A stretch of DNA of 64,000 bases. Source: Cellulosimicrobium funkei. Lineage in GTDB: Bacteria > Actinomycetota > Actinomycetes > Actinomycetales > Cellulomonadaceae. Under the pieces are notes generated by a model. The model was not told the origin of the DNA, did no database searches, and worked only from the letters and a program-made list of their open reading frames with translations. Shown in pieces: positions 28,901-36,291 of the stretch (its first letter is position 1; each line of letters starts with the position of its first letter). The DNA is taken from the NCBI RefSeq assembly GCF_001019615.1, contig NZ_JNBQ01000006.1:62001-126000 (forward strand), in the 5' to 3' direction. The position numbers were made by a program, and so were the translations under genes.

Positions 28901-30061
28901 ACCGACACCGTGCGCGACCTCGCCGAGCTCCTGCCGTCGGTCGAGCTCCTCGCCGACGGGTCGCGCCGTGACCCGTTCGTCACGACCTTCCTCGCCGAGC
29001 ACGGCTACGACGGCGTCCTGCGTCCCGCGCCCCTGCCGCGTGCCGAGGTCCTCGTCCAGCTCGACGTCGTCGACGGCGCCGGCATGCCCGACCCGACGTC
29101 GGGCGCGGTCGAGAGCACCCAGGCCGAGGTCGACCGGGTCGTCGAGGTCGCGATCGAGCACGCGCTCACGCGTCCCGACGAGTCCCTCGCGATCGTCACC
29201 GTCACCCCGCTGCACGCCGACCGCATCCGCGACGCCCTCCTCGTCGAGGTGCGCCAGAACCCCGCGCTCGCCGGCTTCTTCTCCGGGTCCCGCGCCGAGC
29301 CCGTCGTCGTCGCCGACGTGTCCGGCGTCGCCGGGCTCGTGCGCGACACCATCGTCCTGTCGGTCGGGTTCGGCCGGACGCCGCACGGCCGCGTGCTGCA
29401 CCGGTTCGGCATCCTCAACACGCCCGGCGCCGAGGCGATGCTGCTCGACTCCGTCGGCGCCACCCGCCGCCGCCTCCACGTCGTGTCGTGCTTCACCGCG
29501 GGCGACCTCGACCCCGAGCGCCTGCGCGGGGCCGGGGCCCGCCTCCTCGCCGAGGTCCTCGACCTCGCCGAGCAGCGCAGCGGCGCCGCCGACCAGGTGA
29601 CCCTCGGCAACGGCGTCGACCTCGGCGGCAGCCCCGACCGCCTCGTGCTCGACCTCGCCGAGCGCCTCTGGCGCGCCGGCCTCGTCGTCGAGACCGACTA
29701 CGGGATCGGCGACGGCGACCGCATACCGCTCGTCGTCGGCCACCCCGACCTGCCCGGCGAGCTCCTCGTCGCGGTCCTCACCGACGACGCCGCGTACGTC
29801 GCCGAGCGCAGCGTGCGCGTGCGGGACCGGCAGGTGGCCGAGCGCCTCGAGCGCATCGGGTGGACCGTCGCGCAGGTGTGGTCCGCGGCCGCGTTCCTCG
29901 ACCCCGCCAAGGAGGCCGAGCGCATCCGGCGGGTCGTGCAGGCAGTGCGCGACGAGCGGCTCCCGGAGACCGGGGGCGTCGCGCAGACCGGCGGGGGCGA
30001 CAGGATCGTCGTCGTGCCGGTGATCGACGACGACGAGCAGCACGGCGACGACGACCTCTGA
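25928..30061 (+). CDS. Large SF1-helicase-like protein with degraded ATPase and Vsr-like nuclease motifs
   Basis: A 1377-residue cytosolic protein. The order of parts follows DUF4011-type SF1 helicases with a C-terminal Vsr-like (MTES_1575) endonuclease fold. The Walker A site reads APAGSDVA (residues 419-426) where helicases have GPPGTGKT, so the lysine is Val425. The motif II position is LDAIEH (D961), and motif III is VGDPRAAS (985-991). In the C-terminal domain (~1240-1355) the expected RIDLAV is RIPLVV (P1267) and the acidic E of the E-x-D pair is Leu1284, although D1286, VRDRQ and the final GWTVAQVWS are kept. It is therefore probably without ATPase or nuclease activity. TAGCGT lies 6 bases before GTG 25928. 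Confidence 0.75.
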   Translation: MNAAARTSSAARSVADPARLPATAPDGTDQVDAPDDDVTPPRPVLVPERTTADLVDEAVTRWRAGLVELAGGSSLADVSLLGDAVVDLTAAHPSGVAQLFAGRPTRLSNLFREGGSLPAARRRARAVVVRAAEHAQRYGVAPTYLAIGVATWTQSLAAPLAEDDVAALARVAGRTPTTIVPSAGDDVAAPGAAGPGDATDGDSQGLAAPGAQGEPVVHDGARVPDAGHHPRDAVDEGEQEPTSRTVRAPVLLRPLTVTPRGDGETDYELTLEPTAEINPLLARTLRAHGALLDPVTLARSTFTGAGFDPGDATRRIAALGQAVLDDFDLTHRVLVGTFVHPGQVLVDDLDELAPALERHEVVAALAGDEKSATALRAELPARRVGDADPVHERGAGDLDPSQRHVVDVLASGSHLFVDAPAGSDVAGTLAAVVAEAAASGRHVLYVPGHRRAADALLARLDELGLGGLVLDIVPEPTWRETASHRLLSAMATEPEPGEDEDLARTRDALLGARARLAGYIEALHLVRDPWGVSAYDALQALARLTAERPAPDTRVRLTTDVVLGVGPQRERIAAELREAALLGAFTARATSTPWYGAALTTPQEAHDALVRVERLRTHTLPQLRAQVEQVAQRTGLTPATTLRQWGDQLTMLGGMRGTLDVFQPLIFERTAQDMVEATATKQWREQRGVEMGWFVRRRLRRQARDMVRPGVRVPDLHAALVEVQAQRAVWQEQCPRGGWPVLPEGLSAIEDTHEAVRIDVEELSPALDGTPGGNDLLDAPLDALATRLDALAEDAESLDSLPARTAILRRLTDLGLGELLADLAARRVEPDFVGPELELAWWSSVFEQVLAQDQALAGQDGAGLDALARRFRDLDRTHVASLAAPVRAAVRDHLGTAMREHRDEAEDLFTELLEGRLVSLRETAEKHPAVLRRLRPVLVATPTLVPHLVPATRTVDLVVLDAIEHAPVELVLSALARGRQVVAVGDPRAASTDTVRDLAELLPSVELLADGSRRDPFVTTFLAEHGYDGVLRPAPLPRAEVLVQLDVVDGAGMPDPTSGAVESTQAEVDRVVEVAIEHALTRPDESLAIVTVTPLHADRIRDALLVEVRQNPALAGFFSGSRAEPVVVADVSGVAGLVRDTIVLSVGFGRTPHGRVLHRFGILNTPGAEAMLLDSVGATRRRLHVVSCFTAGDLDPERLRGAGARLLAEVLDLAEQRSGAADQVTLGNGVDLGGSPDRLVLDLAERLWRAGLVVETDYGIGDGDRIPLVVGHPDLPGELLVAVLTDDAAYVAERSVRVRDRQVAERLERIGWTVAQVWSAAAFLDPAKEAERIRRVVQAVRDERLPETGGVAQTGGGDRIVVVPVIDDDEQHGDDDL

Positions 30062-30116
30062 TCTCTTGGCCGACCCGTCCGGGGTCATCACTCTGGGCGC
30101 GGGATCGGAGGAGCGA

Positions 30117-30183
30117 CTGCCCGCGTGGTCGGGCTGGGTGCGGGGCCGGGCGAACTGCCCGCGTGGTCGGGCTGGGTGCGGGG
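30117..30183 (+). repeat. Two exact copies of a 29-bp direct repeat
   Basis: Copies at 30117-30145 and 30155-30183 are identical over 29 bases, with a period of 38. They lie in a 374-base gap after the helicase-like gene. Two copies only, so it is not a CRISPR array. Confidence 0.85.
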
Positions 30184-30272
30184 TGGGAGGCGGCGCCGGG
30201 TCTACCATCCGCCGCTCGTTCCTCGCGGCTCCCGCCAGGCCCGCCACGACCCGGCGCCGCCTCCCACCCCGC
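30178..30272. repeat. Inverted repeat with perfect 25-bp arms
   Basis: Arms 30178-30202 and 30248-30272 are perfectly complementary around a 45-base centre. The left arm starts inside the second direct repeat. It may terminate the long upstream transcript, or be a remnant of a small palindromic element. The rest of the gap (30273-30430) shows no gene. Confidence 0.75.
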
Positions 30273-30435
30273 CATGTCGTCTCACCCTGCGCTGCGCTCC
30301 CGGAGATCACACTGGCTACTCGGCACAGGGGTCGTCGCGCCGCCCGGGTCCGGCGTCTGGTGCCCTCGAGCGTCCTTCCCCCATGCGCGGGTGGTGGTCC
30401 ACGCCCGGTCGGCTCAGCGGTGGGACGATGGAGGC

Positions 30436-30675
30436 GTGAGCACCACGTCCGACTCGAGTCCTGACCGCCCGCACGACGTGACCGACGGCGCGGGGCGGCG
30501 TCGGCGGCCGCGGCGGGCCGTGCGACGGGGGACGGAGAGCGAGGTCGTGTCCGGGGTGAGCGCCGACGAGCGGTCCGAAGGCTGGGGCGACAGGGCGCAG
30601 CCCGGTCGCGGCAGCCGCGGCGAGAACGACGACCGGCTGCTCGGGGACGTCCCGCCGCACTACGGGCGGCACTGA
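30436..30675 (+). CDS. Small conserved actinobacterial protein of unknown function
   Basis: A 79-residue, highly charged protein without a hydrophobic core. The first half is Asp/Arg-rich, and the C-terminus ends DDRLLGDVPPHYGRH, an ending I associate with small actinobacterial proteins found near large helicase-like genes. GACGAT lies 6 bases before the GTG, which suggests a leaderless start. Probably mostly disordered; no function can be assigned. Confidence 0.6.
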   Translation: MSTTSDSSPDRPHDVTDGAGRRRRPRRAVRRGTESEVVSGVSADERSEGWGDRAQPGRGSRGENDDRLLGDVPPHYGRH

Positions 30676-30791
30676 CCGCGCGGCACTGACGGCGGGGCAC
30701 CGACCGCGCAGCACTGCCGGCACTGACACGGGCGAGGCCCGCGGTCGGTCCGTCGTGGCGGTCGTCGGCGCCGCGCTGCTCGCTGAGGTGC

Positions 30792-30847
30792 CGAACCCGG
30801 GGTCGTTCCCCCTTCACGGCGTGAGGTGAGGAGCAACCCCGGGTTCG
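30792..30847. terminator. Hairpin between the small protein gene and mscL
   Basis: Arms 30792-30809 and 30830-30847 pair at 16 of 18 positions, and an inner TCAC/GTGA stem shortens the loop. It shares the stem core CGAACCCGGGGT with the hairpin at 14961-15020. The flanking genes converge, so it can serve both. Confidence 0.7.
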
Positions 30848-30899
30848 TCCGAGAGTCGTCGTGCCGCGGAATCTCAGGCGGCGGTCGGGCGACTCGGGA

Positions 30900-31367
30900 T
30901 CAGAAGCCCCGCGGCGGCGTCGGGCCGCCCGGTGCCGCGCCGGGACCGCTGCCCGCCTGGGCGGCGAGGAGGTCGCGGATCTCCTGGAGGACGCGCACGT
31001 CCTCCGCCGGTGCCTCGGGCTCGGGCTCGACGTCCTGCTTGCGGCGCTCGGCGAGCTTGTTCATCGGGAGGACGATGACGAAGTAGAGCGCGATCGCGAT
31101 GATGAGGAACTGGAGGAACGCGTTGAGGAGGCCACCGACGGAGAGGACCGAGGCCTCGACGCCGTCGTTGGCCGGGCGCAGCGTGATGTCCCAGAGGTTC
31201 GAGATGTCCGGCTTGCCGAAGATGGCTCCGATGATCGGGTTGATCAGGTAGGTGACGATCGCGTCGACGACGGAGGCGAACGCCGCGCCGATGACCACGC
31301 CGACCGCCAGGTCGATCGCGTTGCCTCGGAGCACGAACTCCTTGAATCCCTGGAACACGCCCTTCAT
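30900..31367 (-). CDS. mscL: Large-conductance mechanosensitive channel
   Basis: A 155-residue channel that opens under membrane tension to release solutes on osmotic downshock. Start MKGVFQGFKEFVLRGNAIDL is the family N-terminus and pore helix; GVVIGAAFASVVDAIVTYLI and the second helix FLQFLIIAIALYFVIVLPMN follow, then the cytosolic helix VRVLQEIRDLLAAQ and a Gly/Pro tail. GAGAGGGAAG precedes the ATG; the longer frame upstream is not part of the gene. Confidence 0.95.
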   Translation of the reverse strand: MKGVFQGFKEFVLRGNAIDLAVGVVIGAAFASVVDAIVTYLINPIIGAIFGKPDISNLWDITLRPANDGVEASVLSVGGLLNAFLQFLIIAIALYFVIVLPMNKLAERRKQDVEPEPEAPAEDVRVLQEIRDLLAAQAGSGPGAAPGGPTPPRGF

Positions 31368-31523
31368 GTGCTGCTTCCCTCTCAGATCGGTGGTCCGCGT
31401 GGCGGCGGTGCCACGACGGGTGCACGCGCGATCCTTCCAACGCGGGTGCCGACGGGCAACGGCCTGCCCCGGCGGGTCGCTCACCGGCGTCGGGTCCACC
31501 CGTCAGCGCGCTCGGGTCGACCG

Positions 31524-32252
31524 TCAGGGCACGAGGACGGCCGTGATCCCCGTCTGCCCGCTCACCGCCGCGAGCCGGACCGCCTCCTCGGGCCGCACGG
31601 CGACGAGCGTCACGACGTCCGAACCCGACCCGCCCGTGCCGAGCAGGCCGCCGCCGCCCTCGGGTTCGGGTGCCGGCACGACGACGGCCGCGCGGGCGAG
31701 GTAGGGGTCGGCGGTCGCGGCGTCCTGGCCGTCGGTCGGCACGTCCGTGAGCGCCGTCGTGAGCACCGGGTCACCCGCGGCGAGGAGGTCGACGCGGTCT
31801 CCCGGCCCGAGGAGGGCCGCGACGCCGGGGTCGAGCCGGACGGGCGCGACGACCGTGCCCGCGGGAGCCGCGGCGGCGAGCTCGCCGCCGGTGACGAGCG
31901 CGTCCTGGAGCAGGGTGCCCGCGGCCAGGGCGACGGTCGCGCGGCGTCCGACGACGTCGTCGGCTCCTGCCGCGGACCCTGCTGGGACGAGCTCCGCGGA
32001 CACCCGGTCGACGCGGACGTCCGCCTCCGTCAGCAGGGCGCCCGCCGGCACCTCACGTGTGGTCACGACGGCGGGTGCGGTCGGGGGAGGGGGAGGGCGC
32101 AGCGCCCCGACGACCACGGTGGCAGCGGCGCCGCAGCACAGCGCGGCCACGAGGAAGCGGGCCCGCCACCACACCCCGCGCAGCAGCCGCCGGCGCCCGG
32201 GCGCGCGGTCGGGTCGCGGGTGGGGGTCCGGCAGGCGGGGCGAGCGCAGCAT
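31524..32252 (-). CDS. SAF-domain membrane protein (CpaB/RcpC-like)
   Basis: A 242-residue protein with a basic N-terminus, one transmembrane segment (FLVAALCCGAAATVVVGAL) and an outer SAF domain: REVPAGALLTEADVRVDRV, RRATVALAAGTLLQDALV, PVRLDPGVAALLGPGDRVDLL. SAF proteins of this kind serve in Flp pilus assembly, but no pilus gene is nearby, and solo copies are common next to mscL and FmdB-type genes in Actinobacteria. TACGGT lies 7 bases before the ATG at 32252 (minus strand, 32260-32265), indicating a leaderless start. Confidence 0.78.
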   Translation of the reverse strand: MLRSPRLPDPHPRPDRAPGRRRLLRGVWWRARFLVAALCCGAAATVVVGALRPPPPPTAPAVVTTREVPAGALLTEADVRVDRVSAELVPAGSAAGADDVVGRRATVALAAGTLLQDALVTGGELAAAAPAGTVVAPVRLDPGVAALLGPGDRVDLLAAGDPVLTTALTDVPTDGQDAATADPYLARAAVVVPAPEPEGGGGLLGTGGSGSDVVTLVAVRPEEAVRLAAVSGQTGITAVLVP

Positions 32253-32409
32253 GCGCGTGACCGTAGCCGCACGCCGGGCGAGAGAGGCGCCGACCGGTGC
32301 GGACCTGTGGACGGGACGCGGCGGCGGCGCCCGGACGTACCGTCCGGACCGAGGCTGTGGTCGACCGCCGTCGGCAGGACCGCCGCGGACCACGCCCGCG
32401 CGCGTCAGG

Positions 32410-32715
32410 TCAGGAGGCGGACGAGCTTCCCGACGAGGACGAGGCGCTGCTCGAGCTGCCGGAGGTGCTGCTCGCGCCGGACGCCGCGGAGGAGGAGGCA
32501 GGCTTCGAGGCGGCGGGTGCCGTCGAGGACTTCCCGCCCGAGCGCGAGTCCGTGCGGTAGAAGCCTGAGCCCTTGAACGTCACGCCGACCGAGGAGAACA
32601 CCTTGCGCAGGCGACCCGAGCACTCGGGGCACACGGTGAGGGCGTCGTCGCTGAACGACTGGTGGATGTCGAAGGCGTGACCGCAGGCGGTGCACGTGTA
32701 CGCGTAGGTGGGCAC
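32410..32715 (-). CDS. FmdB-family zinc-ribbon protein
   Basis: A 101-residue protein. The zinc ribbon PTYAYTCTACGHAFDIHQSF ... CPECSGRLRKVF occupies residues 1-45 with two CxxC pairs, followed by VGVTFKGSGFYRTDSR, the standard FmdB ending. The last ~45 residues are a Ser/Ala-rich low-complexity tail. The family is linked to regulation or RNA/DNA binding but its role is unknown. GAGGAG precedes the GTG. The CIRCE element lies about 90 bases upstream. Confidence 0.9.
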   Translation of the reverse strand: MPTYAYTCTACGHAFDIHQSFSDDALTVCPECSGRLRKVFSSVGVTFKGSGFYRTDSRSGGKSSTAPAASKPASSSAASGASSTSGSSSSASSSSGSSSAS

Positions 32716-32807
32716 GGGTTCTCCTCGTTCACGAGACGGCCGTCGGGGCGGCCACCGGCGGGTCGGGATCGGGTCGGTCTCGGCCGGGTCGTCGGTGTCA
32801 ACACCGC

Positions 32808-32834
32808 CTGGCACTCGAAACTTCCGAGTGCTAA
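32808..32834 (+). promoter_or_regulatory. CIRCE element (HrcA heat-shock operator)
   Basis: The sequence CTGGCACTC (32808-32816), nine bases, GAGTGCTAA (32826-32834) matches the CIRCE consensus TTAGCACTC-N9-GAGTGCTAA at 7 of 9 and 9 of 9 positions. It lies between the divergent FmdB-type and penicillin acylase genes. On the plus strand CTGGCA and TAATCA at its edges can serve as -35 and -10, as in actinobacterial groES promoters. Neither neighbour is a classical HrcA target. Confidence 0.8.
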
Positions 32835-32867
32835 TCATACGCGGCCCGGTGCTCGCTCCGGGCCGGG

Positions 32868-32873
32868 TAGTCT
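32868..32873 (+). promoter_or_regulatory. Leaderless -10 element (TAGTCT) for the penicillin acylase gene
   Basis: TAGTCT ends 7 bases before GTG 32881. It lies 34 bases beyond the CIRCE element, so the gene may have two promoters, one controlled by HrcA. Confidence 0.5.
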
Positions 32874-32880
32874 CGCATCC

Positions 32881-35544
32881 GTGTCTGTGCACGAACCCGC
32901 CGAGGCCCCCGCCGGTGACTCCGTCCCCGGTGCCGACCCCGCGACGCCGGCCGAGGCGCCGGCTCCGCCCCGGCGCCGGCGTTCGGGACGACGGCGCGTC
33001 CTGATCGGCGTCGCCGTGCTCCTGGTCCTCGCGATCGTGGCCGGTGCCGCCTTCGTCGTCGTCACCGTCCGCCGGCCGCTGCCGCAGACGTCCGGCGAGG
33101 TCGAGCTCCCCGGGCTCGAGGGTCAGGTCACGGTGCTGCGCGACGCCCAGGGCGTGCCGCAGATCTACGCGGACACGCCCGAGGACCTCTTCCGCGCGCA
33201 GGGCTACGTCCAGGCGCAGGACCGCTTCTTCGAGATGGACTACCGCCGGCACGTCACCGCGGGCCGGCTCGCCGAGCTCGTGGGCGACAACCCCGACGCG
33301 ATCGCGGCGGACACCGTGACCCGGACGTTCGGCTGGCGGCAGGTCGCCGAGGAGGAGTGGGACGTCGTCTCGCCCGAGACGAAGGCGTACCTCCAGGCCT
33401 ACGCCGAGGGCGTCAACGCGTACCTCGAGAACCGCAGCCCGTCCGAGATCGCGATCGAGTACACCGTGCTAGGACTCCAGGTCGACGTCGCCGAGCCCGA
33501 GCCTTGGGACCCCGTCGACTCGCTCGCCTGGCTCAAGGCGATGGCGTGGGACCTCCGCGGCAACTACGACGACGAGCTGGAGCGCGCGCTGTCGTACAGC
33601 ACCCTCCAGGACGCGGGGCGCGTCGCCGCGCTGTTCCCCGCCTACTCGTCCGACGTCAACGCGCCGATCCTCGACCCCGGCGAGCTCGACAACCCGCAGC
33701 AGGTCGCGCTCGAGCTCGGCCCCGAAGCCCGCGCCGAGTACGGCTCGGACCCTCTCCAGGGCGCGCTCGAGGCCGCCGACCGCGCGCTCGACGCCGTCCC
33801 CGTGCTCATCGGGCGCGGCGAGGGCACGGGCTCCAACTCGTGGGTCGTCTCCGGCGACCACACCGCGAGCGGCAAGCCGATCCTGGCGAACGACCCGCAC
33901 CTGGCCCTCGGCGCCCCTGGGATCTGGGCGCAGGTCGGGCTGCACTGCAACGAGGTCGGGCCGCAGTGCGCGTTCGACGTCGCGGGCTTCTCGTTCGCCG
34001 GCTTCCCCGGCGTCATCATCGGCCACAACGCGCAGCTCGCGTGGGGCCTGACGAACATGGGCGCCGACGTCACCGACTTCTTCGTCGAGCGCGTGCGGGA
34101 CGACACGTACCTGCGCGGCGACGAGTGGGTGCCGCTCGAGACCCGGACCGAGACGCTGAGCGTCGCCGGGGGAGAGGACGTCGAGCTCGAGATCCGCTCG
34201 ACCGTGCACGGGCCGATCGTCTCCGAGGCGATCCCCGCGACCGAGTCCGCCGTCGACACCCCCGCCCTCGACACGCGCCTGGGCGAGTACGCCGTCTCCC
34301 TCCAGTGGACCGCTCTCGAGCCCGGCCGCACCGCCGACGCGGTCTTCGCGTTCAACCTCGCGCAGGACGCCGACGACATGCAGGCCGCCGCGGCGCTGTT
34401 CGAGGTGCCCGCGCAGAACATCGTCTTCGCGACGGTGGACGGCCAGATCGGCTACCAGGCGCCCGGCAAGATCCCCGTCCGCCAGGCGGTGCCCGACGCC
34501 GAGGTGCCCTCCGACGGCACGTGGCCCCGCGACGGCTCCGACGAGCGCTACGACTGGCAGGGGTACGTCCCGAGCGAGCAGATGCCGCGCGTCGTCGACC
34601 CGGCCGAGGGATTCGTCGTGGCCGCCAACCAGGCCGTCCTGCCGACCGGCGTCGCGCCGTTCCTCACGACCGACTGGGACTACGGCTACCGCTCGCAGCG
34701 CATCCGCCAGCTCCTCGAGGCCGAGATCTCCGCGGGACGGCCCGTCGACGTCGACACGATGAACGAGATCCAGACCGACGACCGCAGCCCCTACGCCGAG
34801 GTGCTCGTGCCGCTCCTGCTCGACCAGGAGATCGACGACAGCTTCGAGGCCGAGGGCCAGGCGCTCCTCGCGGACTGGGACTACCGGACCGACACCGACT
34901 CCGCCGCGGCCGCCTACTTCGCCGCGGTCTGGCGCAACCTGCTCCAGCTCACCTTCTGGGACGACCTGCCCGAGTCGGCGCGACCGAACGGCGGGAGCCG
35001 CTGGCTCGCCGTCGTGCAGAACCTCCTCGAGAACCCGACCGACCCGTTCTGGGACGACCGCCAGACCGTCAGCGTCGTCGAGACGCGCGACGAGGTCCTC
35101 ACCCAGGCGCTCGTCTCCGCCCGCCTCGACCTGACCGTGGAGCAGAGCAAGCAGCCCTCCGACTGGGCCTGGGGGACGCTCCACGTGCTCGCGCTCGAGC
35201 ACCCGATCCTCGGCGGCGAGTCCATCCCCGGCCCCGTCCGCAACTGGGTCAACCCCGACCCCGTCGGCATGCCCGGCGGCTCGTCGATCGTCAACGCGAC
35301 GGCCTGGGACGCGGCCTCCGGCTCGTTCGACGTGACGGCCGGCCCGTCGATGCGGATGGTCGTCGACCTCGACGACCTCGACGGCTCCACCTGGGTCACC
35401 GTCACCGGCACCTCCGGCCACCCGGCGTCCGCGCACTACTCCGACCAGCTCAAGACCTGGGCCCGCGGCGAGACGTACGACTGGCCGTTCTCCACCCAGG
35501 CCGTCGCCGAGGCCAGCAAGGACGAGCTCACGCTCGTCCCGTAG
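32881..35544 (+). CDS. Penicillin acylase-family Ntn hydrolase
   Basis: An 887-residue protein with a basic Pro-rich N-terminus, a transmembrane helix (VLIGVAVLLVLAIVAGAAFV) and a large outer domain. VTVLRDAQGVPQIYADTPED and FRAQGYVQAQDRFFEMD open the alpha part; the precursor cleaves at GTG-SNSWVVSG, making Ser318 the N-terminal nucleophile of the beta chain. FPGVIIGHNAQLAWGLTN and GQIGYQAPGKIPVR are standard. It should remain membrane-anchored outside the cell. Members hydrolyse beta-lactam side chains, acyl-homoserine lactones or acyl peptides; the substrate here is not predictable. Confidence 0.9.
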   Translation: MSVHEPAEAPAGDSVPGADPATPAEAPAPPRRRRSGRRRVLIGVAVLLVLAIVAGAAFVVVTVRRPLPQTSGEVELPGLEGQVTVLRDAQGVPQIYADTPEDLFRAQGYVQAQDRFFEMDYRRHVTAGRLAELVGDNPDAIAADTVTRTFGWRQVAEEEWDVVSPETKAYLQAYAEGVNAYLENRSPSEIAIEYTVLGLQVDVAEPEPWDPVDSLAWLKAMAWDLRGNYDDELERALSYSTLQDAGRVAALFPAYSSDVNAPILDPGELDNPQQVALELGPEARAEYGSDPLQGALEAADRALDAVPVLIGRGEGTGSNSWVVSGDHTASGKPILANDPHLALGAPGIWAQVGLHCNEVGPQCAFDVAGFSFAGFPGVIIGHNAQLAWGLTNMGADVTDFFVERVRDDTYLRGDEWVPLETRTETLSVAGGEDVELEIRSTVHGPIVSEAIPATESAVDTPALDTRLGEYAVSLQWTALEPGRTADAVFAFNLAQDADDMQAAAALFEVPAQNIVFATVDGQIGYQAPGKIPVRQAVPDAEVPSDGTWPRDGSDERYDWQGYVPSEQMPRVVDPAEGFVVAANQAVLPTGVAPFLTTDWDYGYRSQRIRQLLEAEISAGRPVDVDTMNEIQTDDRSPYAEVLVPLLLDQEIDDSFEAEGQALLADWDYRTDTDSAAAAYFAAVWRNLLQLTFWDDLPESARPNGGSRWLAVVQNLLENPTDPFWDDRQTVSVVETRDEVLTQALVSARLDLTVEQSKQPSDWAWGTLHVLALEHPILGGESIPGPVRNWVNPDPVGMPGGSSIVNATAWDAASGSFDVTAGPSMRMVVDLDDLDGSTWVTVTGTSGHPASAHYSDQLKTWARGETYDWPFSTQAVAEASKDELTLVP

Positions 35545-35567
35545 TCCCGGCGCCTCGTCCCGGCGTC

Positions 35568-35604
35568 GGCTGGGCGCACGACCGGCGTGGTCGTGCGCCC
35601 AGCC
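35568..35604. terminator. 16-bp perfect hairpin between convergent genes
   Basis: Arms 35568-35583 and 35589-35604 are perfect around the loop GGCGT, between the converging penicillin acylase and DUF6326-like genes. Confidence 0.8.
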
Positions 35605-35631
35605 CGAGACCGGGTGGGGACTGCTCCGGGG

Positions 35632-36129
35632 TCACGCTCGCTGTCGGGCGCGGGCGGTCCCAGGGTCCGGGCGGACCGCCGTGGTCGCCCTGGTCGTCGG
35701 GGGTGCCGTGCGCGGCCAGGTCCAGGCGTACCGCACGACGAGGCCGAGAAGGACCAGCTCCAGCGCGATGCCCAGACAGTAGAAGTACAGCCAGGACTCG
35801 CCCATCGCGTTGAAGGCCGTGACGGGGACGTAGAGCACGGCCACGACGAGGTTCGTGATCCGGCTCGCACGGGCGGGCAGCGTCATCGACAGCACGACCA
35901 TGAGGATCGGGACGGCCATGAGGGTGAGCGCCGTGGTGGAGAACGTCTGAGAGAGGTCGAACGTGAAGACCTTGCCGTCGAGGATGTCCTCGACGATGCC
36001 GGGCGTGAAGAACCCGAGGATGTCGACGTAGGCGTACAGGAACATGAAGCTGGTCCACGTCGCGGCGAGCTTGGCTCTCACCGGGACCGGTCGGTCTTCC
36101 AGCGTGGTGGTGGGCTGACGCGCGCTCAT
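35632..36129 (-). CDS. Four-helix membrane protein, DUF6326-like
   Basis: A 165-residue protein with four hydrophobic segments. The first contains WTSFMFLYAYVDILGFFTPG, followed by IVEDILDGKVFTFDLSQTF, which I associate with the DUF6326 family. No function is known. GAGGGAG precedes the ATG. It diverges from the two-component system genes and is a plausible target of them (inference from position). Confidence 0.7.
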   Translation of the reverse strand: MSARQPTTTLEDRPVPVRAKLAATWTSFMFLYAYVDILGFFTPGIVEDILDGKVFTFDLSQTFSTTALTLMAVPILMVVLSMTLPARASRITNLVVAVLYVPVTAFNAMGESWLYFYCLGIALELVLLGLVVRYAWTWPRTAPPTTRATTAVRPDPGTARARQRA

Positions 36130-36279
36130 CAGGGGCTCCCTCGTCGTGGTGCGGATCGATAGGTCCACGATCGCGGGGCGCGACGGCGGGCACACCGGCC
36201 TGGAGGCCGGAGTGCGCCCGGCCGATGGCACGGTCGCGCACTCGTCCTTTCGGCGGGTACGCCGAGGCGCGCCGATCCC

Positions 36280-36285
36280 TAGGCT
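36280..36285 (+). promoter_or_regulatory. Leaderless -10 element (TAGGCT) for the histidine kinase gene
   Basis: TAGGCT ends 6 bases before GTG 36292; no ribosome site is seen. Confidence 0.55.
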
Positions 36286-36291
36286 GGAGCC

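Noticed and set aside
30117-30183. CRISPR array
   Set aside because: Only two repeat copies with a 9-base gap and no cas genes.
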